Shown here: in pieces, positions 38,001 through 53,000 of the stretch
Layout: every line of letters begins with the position of its first letter
Numbering within the stretch: the first letter of the stretch is position 1
DNA from: Schistosoma mansoni
Lineage: Eukaryota; Platyhelminthes; Trematoda; Strigeidida; Schistosomatidae
Direction of reading: 5' to 3'
NCBI RefSeq assembly: GCF_000237925.1
Contig: NW_017385990.1
Span: forward strand, 992,001-1,056,000
DNA length: 64,000 bases
Notes under the pieces: generated by a model
What the model was told of the DNA's origin: nothing
Database searches by the model: none
Seen by the model: the letters and a program-made list of their open reading frames with translations, nothing else
Made by a program: the position numbers and the translations under genes

Positions 38001-41000
38001 AATAACCGTTAAATTTATTATGTAACAATGTGTTTCTGGTTATGTAATCGAAGTCCACTCGATTTTGACATAAGATTTCCAGTACAGCACGACTAGAAAA
38101 AAACAATTCTTTTGGATAAACAGAAGCACACAGAGCAGTGGCATAGAAAGTCTAGGGTTTTAAACTACCAAATCTGTGTACTTTACCAGTGCACTGAAAT
38201 TCAGTATAAGAACCACAGGTGGATTGAGAGACAGAGAGAGCACATATAAATGAATTGAAATCGTGTACCAAGGAGAGATGGATGGTGGCTAGTAGTGGAA
38301 TTCAGGACACGTGTTCCATCCTATCTAGGACTCGTTAGCTGGATGTACCTGGATCTCAGAGTTGCTATTCATACAGACACTCGGACCCAGTACTGTTTGT
38401 TTCAAACGTCATCACGTTGTCCACTTAGCTACTGAGTCCAGATAGTCACTGGCTCGCGCAATGGGGTGAATTTTAATTCATGAATGTTGATTATTTAGAT
38501 CTTCTCACTGGTGTTTAAGACTGCAATCGATTAGTCACCATCCATCTTTGCTTTAAACGCTTGTAGCTCGACGGTAATAACGAGGCAATCTGTACATAAT
38601 GCACATATGCCAAAGTAAACTGACCAATTGCAATCTAAAACATCAATTGGAAGATCATAACAATCAACACATATGAATTGTGTACCAAATTCAACAGAAT
38701 ATAAAGTTGGGAGGAAAACATTCGAATTATCTGTAGCAGATTTTGTGAACCCTAGTGCAAATTCTTGGACACTAAATTACTATTTATTCGTTTATCAACT
38801 AATCTAGTCAGTTTGAAGTCCTAAACTCCGTATAATTCATAGATGTGTTAGAAATGATCGTATGCAATTAAAAGATCACTTAACAGACAGTTAGTTTGTA
38901 AATCTTGATATTGAAACTAATTTTTCAACTTTGAATTTGTTGTAAGCAGACTATTAGTGGTACAAGTATCCTACAATGGGGCAGACTTTAAACCTGATCA
39001 TCTATTTACTTCAATTTGGGTAACTGTGTAATCTACCATTAAGTTATACACATACATTATGCAGTGTAATTCAGACTATATATAGAAGTAGATTAGAAGA
39101 AATCTGGGGGCTGTTAGACTAAGATGCAGTATTAGTCCATGAAGTTATTAACAACGCGAGTGGGTCTTATCATTAGGTGTAAACTACCACGTGATTACTG
39201 TAATCAACGGTTAGAGAATGAATGACATGGCTCAGAATCGCTTGCCATGTCCAGTGTCCATTCACTCTCATCAAACCTTTTAATACTTGATTTTCTCTTC
39301 TACTATTGACACAATTACTACTTCTATGCTACTCTAGGATTTGTCTTGCTAATATGGAATGGCAAATTGAACCGATGGATATAAGTGTCAGGTTCGACGC
39401 CGTGCATGACTGACTAAGGTATATATGTTTTTCACTTGGAAAAATGATTTACACTGCAAACTTTAAGCATATTAAAGAACATTTATGATACTGCTACTCA
39501 GTTTTTCAGAGCTATTCAATTACGAGTTAGATAGCATGAGAAAATTAACTAGTTCATGAAATCTACAGTTTGACTACTAACAAGTAGCTTATTATGTTCA
39601 ATAAAAGTAATCTGGCCTAATGGACTTTTGGAATTTTTAAATGCATAAACCAATTCTCAGAATAAAAGGATTAAATATCTAACAACTGAAAAGAGCTTCA
39701 TGCCACTAACCATGTAAAGTTGAATGTATTAATCATAGAAATGATAAGTCAATGGATTTTATACAAGTGAGTCAGCTACAACGTAGGACCAGGCACATTT
39801 ATGCATCGGTCCAAGTTGCCATACCTCATTAGCACAAGATGAACACACGGATATCCGTCTTCGGCGGTAAGATCACAACAAGTACGGAGTTAACACAAAA
39901 ACTACCCACAAAAAGGTCGTGTGTGACCGACCTCAAGCAGTTGGTCCCTTGGGCACTGCGGTCACGCTCTCAGGTCATTAAGACCACTTCTAACCCAATT
40001 TCCTTTTTAGGTACCTCTAGAAGAACCCTTCCACGGTGTGGGCAACCGGCAAGTGATAACTGCCCTCATACTTCTAACAGCACTCAAAACCACTGATTTT
40101 ATACAAAGAATAAACACGAAGTCAGAAAACAAAACCATGTTTCGTGACTAAAAATCGTAATACATTATATTCACTGTTGACTGTAGCCTATCAATTTGGA
40201 CACCTTAGGAAAGATAACTCGACATGTGTTACCTTAAATAGATGGATATCTATACAAACGACATCCAACATGATTAACACAGAATAAAACTATGGGATCT
40301 ATTTATGCCTAATCAATGATAGAAGCAAATAACATGCTAACAAAGTCATTTTAATGAATCAAATATATAAATCTAGGATAACCACCCAGCAAAAGGAAAT
40401 AAGGATACACAAAAGAACCCAAAAAAAACCCCACAGATTATCAAAATACTGAATTAATAATTACCTTCGAGCTATCCTTAATGTTAAACTACGGAAGAAT
40501 CGTCCTGGTCTAGAACGACTAGATGATTCATTCTTTGAAACTATAGTTGATGGATTCTCTATAGTCATTGAAGAATCTGAAGAATTCTTTAATTCTGTGG
40601 AACAATTAATAGTTTGATTTAGATCTACAATTTTCTTGTCTGTTGACTCAGCAGTAGATGGAATATTATTATTGTTAGTTTTAGTCATTATAGTATTATT
40701 TGGTCGATGACGCACTGACCATTTAATAATTGAATCTCTTTTTAATGATGCTGTTGTTGTTGTTGTTGTTGTTGTTGTTGTAGGTAATTTAGAACCATGT
40801 GATTTGGAATCAGACTTTTTCTTATCACCATTATCATCATCACCAGTCTTCTCACCTGTATTCAATGTATCCAATGCTTTGAAGATTGAATCAGGTAATG
40901 CAATTCGACGACTAGGAGATGAAGATTGTTTAGTATTATTATTGTGTTGTTGTTTAATTTGCGCAGAATTCATTGTACCCGACGATGATGTTGGATCTAA

Positions 41001-44000
41001 TGTTGAAGAATGACTATCAGTGAATGTGAATGATTCAGATATTTTTGTATTCATATTATTTATTTTCTGATGATCATCAGATTGATTAGATGACGATAAC
41101 TTCTTTAACTTTTTACTTTTATTACTATTAAATAATGAATAAGGAATACTTGAACGATTAACATCATTATGTTGATGCTTTTGTCGATCATTTGTATGTA
41201 ATATATCAATGATAGAATTAGCATCATTTGTAGAAACTTTACTATTATTATTAGTAGTATTGGATAAAGTTGCTGTTTTAGGTTTGGAATGAATGGAAGT
41301 ATCTTTATGCTTCTTTTGATAAGGAAGTGTTCTAAAAAGGTTAGTAACAAAAAAGAAATATTGATTATCACAAGGGGTTTTGTGGAGAATTTAGTATTTT
41401 CATAGTTGAAAGCGTTAGTCAATTGAAGCTAGACCACTATAGAAAACATGGAAGCACTGGACGGCCGTTTCATCCTATTACGAGATGCTTCAGCAGTGCG
41501 TGTCCACGATCCCGCACTCGCGTCCAGTGCTTCCAGGTTTTCTATAGTGGTTTAACTTCAATCGACTAACGCTTTCAACTATAAAAAAAGAAATAACTGA
41601 AAAATGAAATGAATGAGATGGGATGAATTTATGAACTGAAAACGACGAAGTGTAAGATGTTATTGTTACGAAACACGTTTTATGGAGGAATGAATAAAAG
41701 GAAAACTACTTAAAATGAAGCCGAAGTATTCAATTATCATGTTAGTTGACTGTTTAAAACTTCACTGATATTGTGGTGTGGTCTACTTATATCCATATAA
41801 GTAGTATATGGTGATGGTCAGTCATAGAATATATTTTGGCAGAAGATCGATGAGGGAAGAACAGAAATGAAGAGCAATCGATACGAAAATGCATGAACAA
41901 TAATAATCAGAGAAGACGGACTGATATTTACAGAAGGAACAGTGAAGATTGAGACAATGGATTGTTATTTTGCAACTGTTCATTGTATAGTGAGATGGTC
42001 TGTAATATGTGTTTAAATACATTCGATTGTCCCCAAACGGTTTTCTGTTCACAACAATATTACTCAATACACACTTATTAAAGTGATTTTCACATTGAAT
42101 ACTCTGGTTAGTTATGAAGATTTTCAATGTCTTTATAGATAACTGGCTCAATTGTTGTTATTGGCAAAGATGATTCAGCTTAGGCTCAAAGAAACTGAAG
42201 CCATCCTATTGATTTAATTTACAAATGTTCTTTATACAACCTATCTTTTATATACTACCACTACTAAATTAACTACGTCTATGAATTCGGTGTTCATCTT
42301 CTTGTGGTAACGAAGTATGGCAACTTGGACCGATGCATAAATGTGCCTGGTCCTACGTTGTAGCTGAATGACTGACTGACAAATGTTCTTTACCATTCAG
42401 AGGAAATATTCTACTTAATCATCATCTACCTTATACAGTCAGTCAGAAAAAGAAAGCGCTTAAAACCCTCAAAAAAGAACATGTCGGTTATTTTGAATCA
42501 CACTGTTTTATTTCTTTTAATGTAATTACTATCAATCTTAAAAAGTTAATGAGGTACTATGTGTTAAAAAAGCGATGTAAACTGTTTTACAACAAAAATG
42601 GAATGCCTAAAACACATGCCACTTAGTAGAATGGACATCACAAGAATAACATTCAGTGGTTGCTATTGGTGTCTTCTTTCAAGGTCACAGGTAAACTTAA
42701 TTTCGAATAGAAAAGAGCTCGAGGAAAAAGACTTCTAATCGCTGACGAAGTGATTTACACAAAGGTTATGAAACATGAGAAATTTAGTCCTACTCCTGGA
42801 AAATGAGATAATTACAAACACAAATTATCATCGACAAATCAATGCAATCTTCAGCATACATAGGAAATGATCAAGTGAAATCTTGAGATCATGAGTCAAT
42901 TGAAGCTAGTCCACCATCGAAAACCTGGAAGCACTGGACGGCCATTTCTTCCTATTATGGGACTCCTCAGCAGTGCGCATCCACGACATCGCCTTGCGAG
43001 ATTCGAACCCAGGACCTACCAGTTTCGCGACAGAGCACTTAGCCGATAGACCACTGAGCCGGTATCCAATGGTACTAATGTCTAACTTCAACCGATCCAC
43101 AAAATTGAGCAACCATTCACCAATGTCATCAGTGAGTTGATATCTCCCAACAGACCTGGTTGAACTTCACTGGTTACTGTTTCTCACTAGAACTCCAGGA
43201 AATACCTCATGGAGCCAGTCATAATTACATTGATTAAATAACATTATTGCTGAATTCGTCGACTACATTGTGAATTATTTAACTTTGTTTCAATTCGTAA
43301 ATAAACAGTAGATTTGTTTTGTACGTGATACCTATATGTCACATATTATTTTTCCACTGACAAACAGCCAATAATCAGTTGCAATGAATAATTAAACAAC
43401 ATTTTAACGGTAAGGAAGTGAAGTTAGTGGTGAAATTATTTTTACAGTTTTCATCCACTAGGTTGCAGATTCGAACTCCAATACTATATTAGTAGTATTT
43501 ATCATTTGCAAAGACACTGTTTGCTCCTAGATGCTATGGTACGACAATAACTGAAGATAACCCCTTCTTTATCATGGTCACATAATTATAGACTCTATAA
43601 GTGAAATGTCCTACTAACTGAGTGAGATGTAAAGGGAACATCCGAGACTTAAACCCGGTTGGTGGACATAAAGAAACAAAACTGGAAAACACTGATTCCG
43701 AATCCATGGTGTACGTGAACTCCAGTTTTCTAAGAAAGTAAATGACATTTGAGCGTAATTTGATTGCTGGCTAATATCGGACTGAATCTTCTGTGGTTAC
43801 TTTACCAGCTTGTAGATTCAAACAACTCAGGTCAGAGGCATGAGAAATGTCATAATAAGAAAACTATTTGACTAAGTTTAAGTGTCCAGTAAGTATCTCA
43901 ACCCATTCAAAAAATAAGGAAAATTCTCTATTTGCCTCGTTTCATTATCTATTTAAGAAATATTTAAAAGGATGCAAAATTTGGATTAAAATTCTATAAT

Positions 44001-47000
44001 GTTAAGCTGTTTTTAGGTTCCCAGCTATACTAGTGTTAATTAAGTCATATGGAAAACAATGCTTAGTAGCAAGTCAATGGGAAAAAATCTGAGATAATTC
44101 TTTTCCCCACCCTTTAATTTTATTATCTTTCGATCATTATTCATTCTGAATTGAATGAGAGTGATAGTAGACTAATGCTGTAGATAATTGTTAACAGGGA
44201 TAAGATCAGTGTGTTAGTGATTTAAAATCTTCTTAATAATAAATAAGTAATTACCATAGGAACTGGATTTAACTATTACTAATCATAACAACAAAAAAAC
44301 AAATACATTTCAGCCTATATAAATGGTGTGTACATCCAATTACATAGACATGGTATTGTTAAAAGAAATTTATCGATTTATACATAATCAGTCAGTCAGT
44401 TACAACGTAGAACTTCGTACGTACGTACATCAGTTCGAGTTGCCATACCACATTAGCACAGAAATGAAGTTGTCGATTTAAATCCCATATTGGTAGAAGT
44501 AGTAAGAGTATGAGTATTATGTGAAAGATAAGGGTTTGAAGATGTTGTTGAAGGAGTATAATCCAGTGAAATAAATTTGGAAAGAGAAAAAGGATACGGA
44601 CATGAAGAATTCAGAAGATTAGAATTTGGTAGAACACAAAGAGTGGATGCACCTTCGCCATTGCAAACGATTTTGAGCCATGTCATCCAAGATCTCTAAC
44701 CATCGATTTCTATCATCTCGCGAATTCCAACCAGGTAGTCTACACCTGCCAACATGCCTCAGTCCACTTGTCAGTGACTTCATGGATTTGTGCCATGTTT
44801 TGGTCTGGCCGCCCCTAGCTTTCTTCCAACCTACTCCTACACCATGGAACATTGCACGTCTGGGCAGTCGGTGGTTGGGCATACGTAACACGTGTTCCAG
44901 CCATCTCAACTGATGAAGTTTCACTACTTCATCAATCGATTTACCATCCTTACCTAGTACCCGTTTCCTAACATCTGCATTACTTACCCGGTGGTCCCAG
45001 GATATACGAGCAATGCGTCGAAGACACCTATGATCGGATACTAGTAGCCTACGAATATCCTCTACTCTTATCGGCCATGTTTCACTGCCATAAAGTAGAA
45101 CGGAACGGACTGCTGCACAGTAAACCCGTCCTTTTGTTGCTAGACGGATATCTCGCCTACGCCATAAATGACGCAAGTTGGCGAAAGTTAGACGAGCCTT
45201 CTGTATCCGTGCTGAGATTTCGTCACACAAAGGACCACAAGGGCTGATGAGACTCCCAAGATAAGTGAAGCTGTCAACACGCTCAACTACTTCACTCCCT
45301 ATCATTAGTTCAGGTGTCGATGCAACCCAATCCTGAAGTAACATTTTGCACTTCGAGGGAGAGAATCGCATCCCGAACATGCCTGCACTGTTGCTTATAG
45401 TGGTCAGAAGACTCTGCATTTTGTCAGCGTCTTCACCGAATAAAACTATGTCGTCGGCGTATTCTAAGTCAACAATTGAATCTCCCGGTAAAAGTTCAAC
45501 TCCTGGAGATTGAGATGATGAAAGTGATATCTCTAAAAGCATGTCAACGACAAAGTTAAACAAGAATGGGGAGAGTGGACAGCCCTGACGAACACCACAT
45601 GAGGTAACCAATTCTGATGACAGTTCGCCATAGGCTCTAACTCGACCAGTTGTGTTCGAGTAGAGAGCCTTTATGAGGTTAATGTACTTCTTTGGTACTC
45701 CTTTCACTGACAAACACTGCCATAGAACCTCACGATCAACGGAGTCAAATGCCGCCTTAAGGTCAAGAAATACTACTATTGTGGGACGTCTGAATGTATG
45801 TCTATGTTCTAGGACCTGACGTAGAGTGAATATCTGATTCCTCTGTGATCGTCACAGGAGGACTTTTGTCCTTTCTTATAGACTGGCACAATCAGTGATT
45901 GGGACCAGTCAGCAAAACAATATAATCTTCATTTCATAACTATCACAGAGGAGAATTGAAATATTGAAAGGATAGTTCTAATTATTATGACAAAGGTACT
46001 GTGTTTTCAAAGATTACTACTCTTATTTTGAGTTCTATGGTAGCCGGTAACCAATAATTGGTCCATACGCCATTTGTTTCATCAGGATCCTGGAGCCCAC
46101 GTATAACATTGGCTTTGAATCAGGGTTTCCCGTCTCCCTTAAGTCAACCCTTCATGTCCACCGACCCGGTTAAAACTTTGGACATTCGTTTTCCATGTTA
46201 TCTGTTTTATAAACCACAGTATTTCTACGAGAAGGCAGTGAGTAAGAGTTTTGTGGTAGTGGTTGTATACACGTAATTATGTGAGAGGATTTAAAGTGGC
46301 AGAGCTGACTTTCCCCACTCTCGGCCTTAATAGGCAATTCAGAGGCCGACGATAAACGTTAAAGAGCTCCAGATGTTGTTGAACGTTATACAATCTCTTT
46401 AATCAATTTCCAAGTCATTTTCTTTTACAATGAATGAATAAACCATCTTTGATGAATTACACAGAGTTAAATGGTAAAAAAAAAATAATCATGCAAATTT
46501 AACACTTTCATATATTTTCATCGTTGAAATCATGAGTCAATCGAAGCTACTAGACCACCATGGAAAACCTGGAAGCACTGGACGGCCGTTTCGTTCTATT
46601 ATGGGACTACTCAGCAGTGCGCATCCACGATTCCGCACTCGCGGGATTTGAATGAAGAAAAGTAAACAAACATGTGAATATACATTGGAAAAGTTATTCA
46701 TAAACACAGGTAACACAAAAGTGACTTGATTACAATAAGGAAACTAGGTCATTCTTCTTTTTCTTTTTTTAACATACACAGATGAAATTAATTCTTAATA
46801 TAACTTTATTATACAATAACAAGTACTTTGTTGATTCTAATAATTAGTCATTGAAAAAAAAGAAGGTTACCATATATTTCAATTAATCTGAGTATAAATA
46901 TGGTGTGAATGTGGTATATACAAAACTAGCCAATCAAATTTACTTATTTGTTGTTACTATGTCTCTCTATCTGCACATTGATCGATTATAAAGTGCATAT

Positions 47001-50000
47001 ATAATGAATGTAACATATAGAATAAACTAAGAAATTGACCAATAGAAAATGACTTTGAAGAAAGACCTTTACTGAAAAAAAAATGATGATTTATCCGTAA
47101 ATTTAAAAAGCGATCATAAATTCTTGATCTATCAAGTTAAAGGGAGCATTTCTTTAAATCTCTATGATGGAAACATGTCAAATGGTATGTTGACTTTTGA
47201 AATAGATTGAAAAAATTCTTTTGTTTAAATAAATGTAGAAACTAAGACAAGTGGAAACTGGATTATCTCGAATTAAACTACTGTAGTGAACAAGAACATT
47301 AGGGAGAGACTATCATTTATGGACGACATTTGAGCGAATCTTAAAAGATCTTGAGAAATGTTAGCCAATCAGTAAACAGTCAGAATTTATATGGTCCAAA
47401 AACTGGTCAAGGTTAGAAAAAGCTTCAAACGTTTTAAAATCGTAATGCATAAGGTAGAGGAACTCATCCATATGGCTCCATAATAGTTGGCTACTGGAGC
47501 CATGATAAGGTCATAAAAACCCTCTCAGCATCGACCACATAGCTTCATTATTGTTTGTGTGTACTCCGGTTGTGTAAGTTTATCATTTTCATTATGGATA
47601 TGTCCCTGCAATACCCTTACCACTGAACAGCCGAAGCTTCAGTAACATCTGTGATTATTGCCGGCAATGTTACTGGTGCTTTTATTACACAGTTCGCGGC
47701 AATTACTATAATGTGCATCAGTCTCAATCTGGATCGAGCAATAAGGGTCCCTATTCTAGGAAACGTCTTCCTTCAACATATATTACATCGAAAGACAACA
47801 TCACGGTAGTCTGAACAAGGTCTACAAGTCACTTAATTACCACAATCACAAATAAAGGAATTTCTTAGTAGTCTCATTTGTTGTGGCCGCTTAATTGTCA
47901 AGTCTTCTCTAAAATTTTCTGCAAACCGATCGTACATGAGCATCAAGAGCTGAAATTGGCGCCGTGAACTTGAAATCCCTCTAACGCTTCTGATTGGCTT
48001 GTCCAATGAACAGTTAATTTGCAAAATAACCATCAATTGTCTCAATCTTCACTGTGTCTTCTGTAAATATCAATCCATCTTCTCTAATTTGATTGTTTAT
48101 TCATTTTCCTACAATTTGCGCTTCATTTCAGTTCTTTCCTTATCGGTCTTCTGTCAAAATACATTCTATGACTGACCATCACCACATACTACTTATGAGG
48201 ATATAAGTAGACCACACTATACTACAACTATAAAACGATTAATTTGGGATGGAGTACATAAAAAGAGAAACGATCATTTAATGATGACATTTTTTGTACG
48301 GTTAATATTAATGTAACTTTTAAAAACCAAACAAATCATAACAAACTTGTATATTTGACAGATATCTTATGTTAGAGGAAGAGAGCTGAAAATGATACTG
48401 GGCTGTCTAAATCATATGAAGTTGGGAGAGATTCGAACTAGTGACTTGATTGTTCAAGAACCTATACTTCATTAAAACTATCAAAAATTTACTTGATCAT
48501 CCCAACTAACTAAGAAGATTACATAACCATTTCATATATTTAGATTGTCAAATAAAAGTATGTTGAAAGCGTGAGTCAACTGAGGCTAGACCACCATGGA
48601 AAACCTGGAAACACNNNNNNNNNNNNNNNNNNNNNNNNNNNNNNNNNNNNNNNNNNNNNNNNNNNNNNNNNNNNNNNNNNNNNNNNNNNNNNNNNNNNNN
48701 NNNNNNNNNNNNNNNNNNNNNNNNNNNNNNNNNNNNNNNNNNNNNNNNNNNNNNNNNNNNNNNNNNNNNNNNNNNNNNNNNNNNNNNNNNNNNNNNNNNN
48801 NNNNNNNNNNNNNNTCCAGTGTTTCCAGGTTTTCCATGGTGGTCTAGCTTCAATTGACTCACGCTTTCAACATTGATAAATACTAAATCTCCACAAAACC
48901 CCTTCTATAATTAAATAAAAGTATGTCGAATATCTTGGAAATAAAGAAACTTCTCTATTACGTAATGATGATTATTCTGATATTCTATAAGACTATGAAC
49001 CGATCAACTAATAGGAACAAATAGAATTGAAATATTTATAGCTGAGATATTAATGAGGATAGAAAAATATAACAAGTACTTGTGCAATGAAAAAGAACCC
49101 AGGACACACACACAAATTACATAAGAAAGCATATACATATAGAGTGCATTAGTTCAAAAGTGCACATAAAAAAAAAACAGGAGAAAAAGGAGTTTCATTA
49201 GTATATGAATACACACAGATACAAAATATACGTGAATCTAGGATCATTTATAAAAGTACACATGTATATATTTAAAAAAACACAAAAAATTTATCGATTT
49301 CTCCCCTCCTTCTATCCTACAACTATAATGATCCTTAATGGAATTGTATTTCAGACAAAATAATTAGTTGTTGTTAACTGAATTATTTAGTTAATACTCT
49401 GATTAATCTTATGATATATGATGTCTGAAAGTTTAATACGTTAAAAGGTCATGAACAACTATGGTTAGTGGCTGGCAGTAGAATCCAGGACGCGCGTTTC
49501 GTCCTATTTAGGACTCGTCAGCCGCATGTACCTGAATCTCAGAGTTGATGTGAATTAAGGCTATATCGCGACAATACGCACATTATGCACATATGCTAAT
49601 AAGAGACTGACCAGTTGCAATCCTAAGCATCAATGGGAAGATTCAACCAAACAATACTAAGTGAGGTCATTAACAACTGTTTACCTCTATTTTAACTGAC
49701 GCAGTATATATTACAAACAACAGATTACAGAATGAGACTGTTAGCGGGAAATAAACCGGATTAAGGCATGTTATGTGCACGATCGTGACACCGCACGCTG
49801 ATTGGTTAATTCTAAACCAATCAGCTCTGGCAGATTATTGGAGAAGCATCTGGAAGCTTCTTATGTATATACTATAAATATATGAACATTTTTCTAACCA
49901 TTGATTGCTGTTCCCCTTTCCTTGTTATTTTGAATGCGATTTCGTTCCTGTTCAACGTGTTTTCATTTGGGGTCTCGTCGAATGTCATTGTATAAGAATA

Positions 50001-53000
50001 CTAAGCAATAGGAGTAGATGGGTCGTTTATTAGCAGCAAAACAATTATAACAGAGACATTCATGTATTGTAAACTTTTATGAAATTACTAATGAGATTAG
50101 ATAGTCACAAACTGTAATTAACGGTTATTTTAACTTTATAGTTTGTGAAACGATTATTGTGACCTACAGTATGATTAAATGAAGATCAAAATATTCTAAA
50201 GATTATCATTGAAACGAAGATATTAAAAAAATAGTTAGATTCAGTCGGTCAGTCATAACGTAGAACTTCGTACGTACGTACGTCAAATCGAGCTACCATA
50301 CCATATTAACACAGAGATGTAGTTGTCAATTCAAATCCCACAGTGGTAGAAGTAGTAAGAGTATAAGCATTAATATGAAAGATTAGGGTTTGAAGATGTT
50401 ATTCAAGGAAATGGTTAGATGAATGAGGGGTGATAAAAATTTTAGCTTCATGTAAATGAACTCAAATGAAGACGATGTACAATAGTGTTAAGATACTATT
50501 TATGTAAAATATGACCCTCATCTGAAAACTCTTATTACATAATAAACTAAGTGAATTATGTGAAGGTCAGTTGCTTTATTATTGAGAGATGAACATTTGA
50601 AGTAGCTTGACATGGATGTCAGGTGTTTACATTGTGATGACTCAAGCAAACTAAACTGAATGGATGGTACATGTTAGTTAATCAAACGAAAAGTGGGACC
50701 TAAAAGGAGTATACATCGGTTTAAGTTGTCGTAGCCCAAAAGCGCCGAGAGATGAAAGTTTTTGAACGAATCCTAAGGTAATAGGGGTAGTAACAGTATT
50801 AAAGGTAACAGAAAAAATCAAGCAACGAAGTTACGATTGGATGGAATACATATTGCCTGTAGATCCCCACCAAAGCAGTCGGACTGATATGATAGCGGTA
50901 ACATTATAAGCTACAAACTCAAGATCCTAGGAAGAAATTATACAGCCGATTGTATGGAGGTGTGAGAGCAATAAAATATTTCTCTTATTCAGTAGTTACA
51001 TCACTGATCCCTTCCCAGAAGATGATGAACAGGTTAGGAAACGCTGGCCCTAAAAATAAAATAACCCTATCGGACAGATTTTCGTCACCGACAGATGGCC
51101 TTAGACGTACGGAAGTATTACCCCTAAAATTGTACGCAAAAAGGGTGGGAGACCACAAATAGTTGTCTCTTGAGCTCTGCAGTGACGCTTTTATGTTGAC
51201 AAGATCATTAATAATCTGATTTTTTCTTTATGTACTTCGAGGAAAAATATCTTACTACAGTTTGTGTAACCATAGATTGACAACTGTGCACACACCTGTA
51301 ACATCTCACGTTAATAAGAGCAACATTTGGAAGAAAAATAGTGCAAAAAGACACGGGTAAACACACACATACACACATCAACACAGAAAACTATGACAAT
51401 AGCTATTACGGAAAAGGAAATAACAGAAACAATAACATCAGTTTGTTTCTTCTTATGTGCCTTTCCATTCAACGACCTATTTACCTCAAACCTTGGGGTT
51501 AGGGGAGGCAAAATTTTACCCAGTAAAAATTAAGCAATAAAAACAAAAGCATAAAATAAAAAAGTATGTGAAGTAAGCGGAAAAAAAACAAAACAATTAG
51601 GTTGCACTACCTTCGTAACCATCCGAGGAAGCTGTTGGAAAAATACAATACAGGATGAAAAATTAATTGTATGCACACAAGTACTCTATATAAACATATT
51701 ATATAGGTATAACCAAACGAATAAATAATACTCAATTGTGAATTTTGATGTAGGTTTGTTCTCTGAGCTGGATGGTATGGTCGTGGAGCTTTCATCGTCC
51801 TTCTGAACGACATCATTAGCACAAAATTCGGGTAGAATTGTCTGTCCAGTTTCGAACAGCATGCCAAAAAACAGATCTTACTAGTGTCATGATCACTTAA
51901 ACTCAACTTTGAAATGATGACAGTCTCATTAACTCCTTGAAGGTTATTTGTTAATTATTACTTACCAAGTATAGGATGGTTAGTTTACTCAGATTTAATC
52001 AACCGAATATTTTCGAGGATATGTTTGTTTGAGAGAGAAAGATCAAGTAGCACTATTACAGCCGGGAATCTGGGATATATACACATATATATCACTTCAA
52101 GTTGCTATACTACATCAGCAAGACAAATCGTGGCGTATTAGAAGTAGAGCTAGTGCTAGTAGGAATAGAAAAGATAGGACGAAGAAAAACAAGAAAAGAT
52201 ATAAGGAGATTTCAGGATCCAAATTCCAAAAGAAAGACAAGGAGTGAGTGGATCTGCCCCAGGTTAATTATACCTATAGTCGAGAGTGACGACGAAAGTT
52301 TGTCGACAAATCTAGAAAACTATGAATAGGCAATCAACCTAATTTGAGTAATTTTGACTTGTAAAAATCATTCAAAGAATAACACATAAAAATGAAAGTA
52401 TAGATTTTCAGGGGATATGGAAATTACTAAGATATATAACAGTGTTATATCGTGTGTGTGTGCTCAGTTGTTATATCGATTGAGTGAGTGCCCAGTTGAT
52501 ATATGTGAGTGATATGACCGCCTATCAGAGAGCAGTAAATCTATTGATCGCCCAATGATACACAAAAGCCGTATGAGCAGTCTTGAGTACTCGTCAGTCC
52601 TGCATTCTGCCTAACTCAACCAGTTCAGTCCAGAACACCGATAACAGCCTCTGTGGTATGAATCCTTGTATTTCAAACATACTGAGTTTATATACCAACC
52701 AAACTGACTACATCGTACCATAAAATAGAAAATAACATTTGTACAAGATTTAGCCAAATGTGGCTGTGAATAGGAGGAACAGTAATCAATAGACTGGAGA
52801 TAACTCAAGAATAGTAAATTGTATAATAATAGTTCATAGGTCAAAATAAAGCTTAGGATAAGAGGATCATGAATATGAATAGTTTAGTTACTTAACAATT
52901 ATACAATAGGAAATATACTTATTATATTGGCCTATAAATAGTCCTCAAAAGTTACCATTCACAATTCTCTTCGGGATACAACAAACAGCAAAAAGAAACT

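Noticed and set aside
41105-41422. A 105-codon hydrophobic minus-strand frame that looks like a membrane protein
   Set aside because: It is a wrong-frame reading of the MARK/Par-1 exon at 40,465-41,331.
52029-52330. A Lys/Arg-rich small frame
   Set aside because: There is no domain and it is antisense to the gene. The stretch loosely resembles an old LINE-B 3' UTR.
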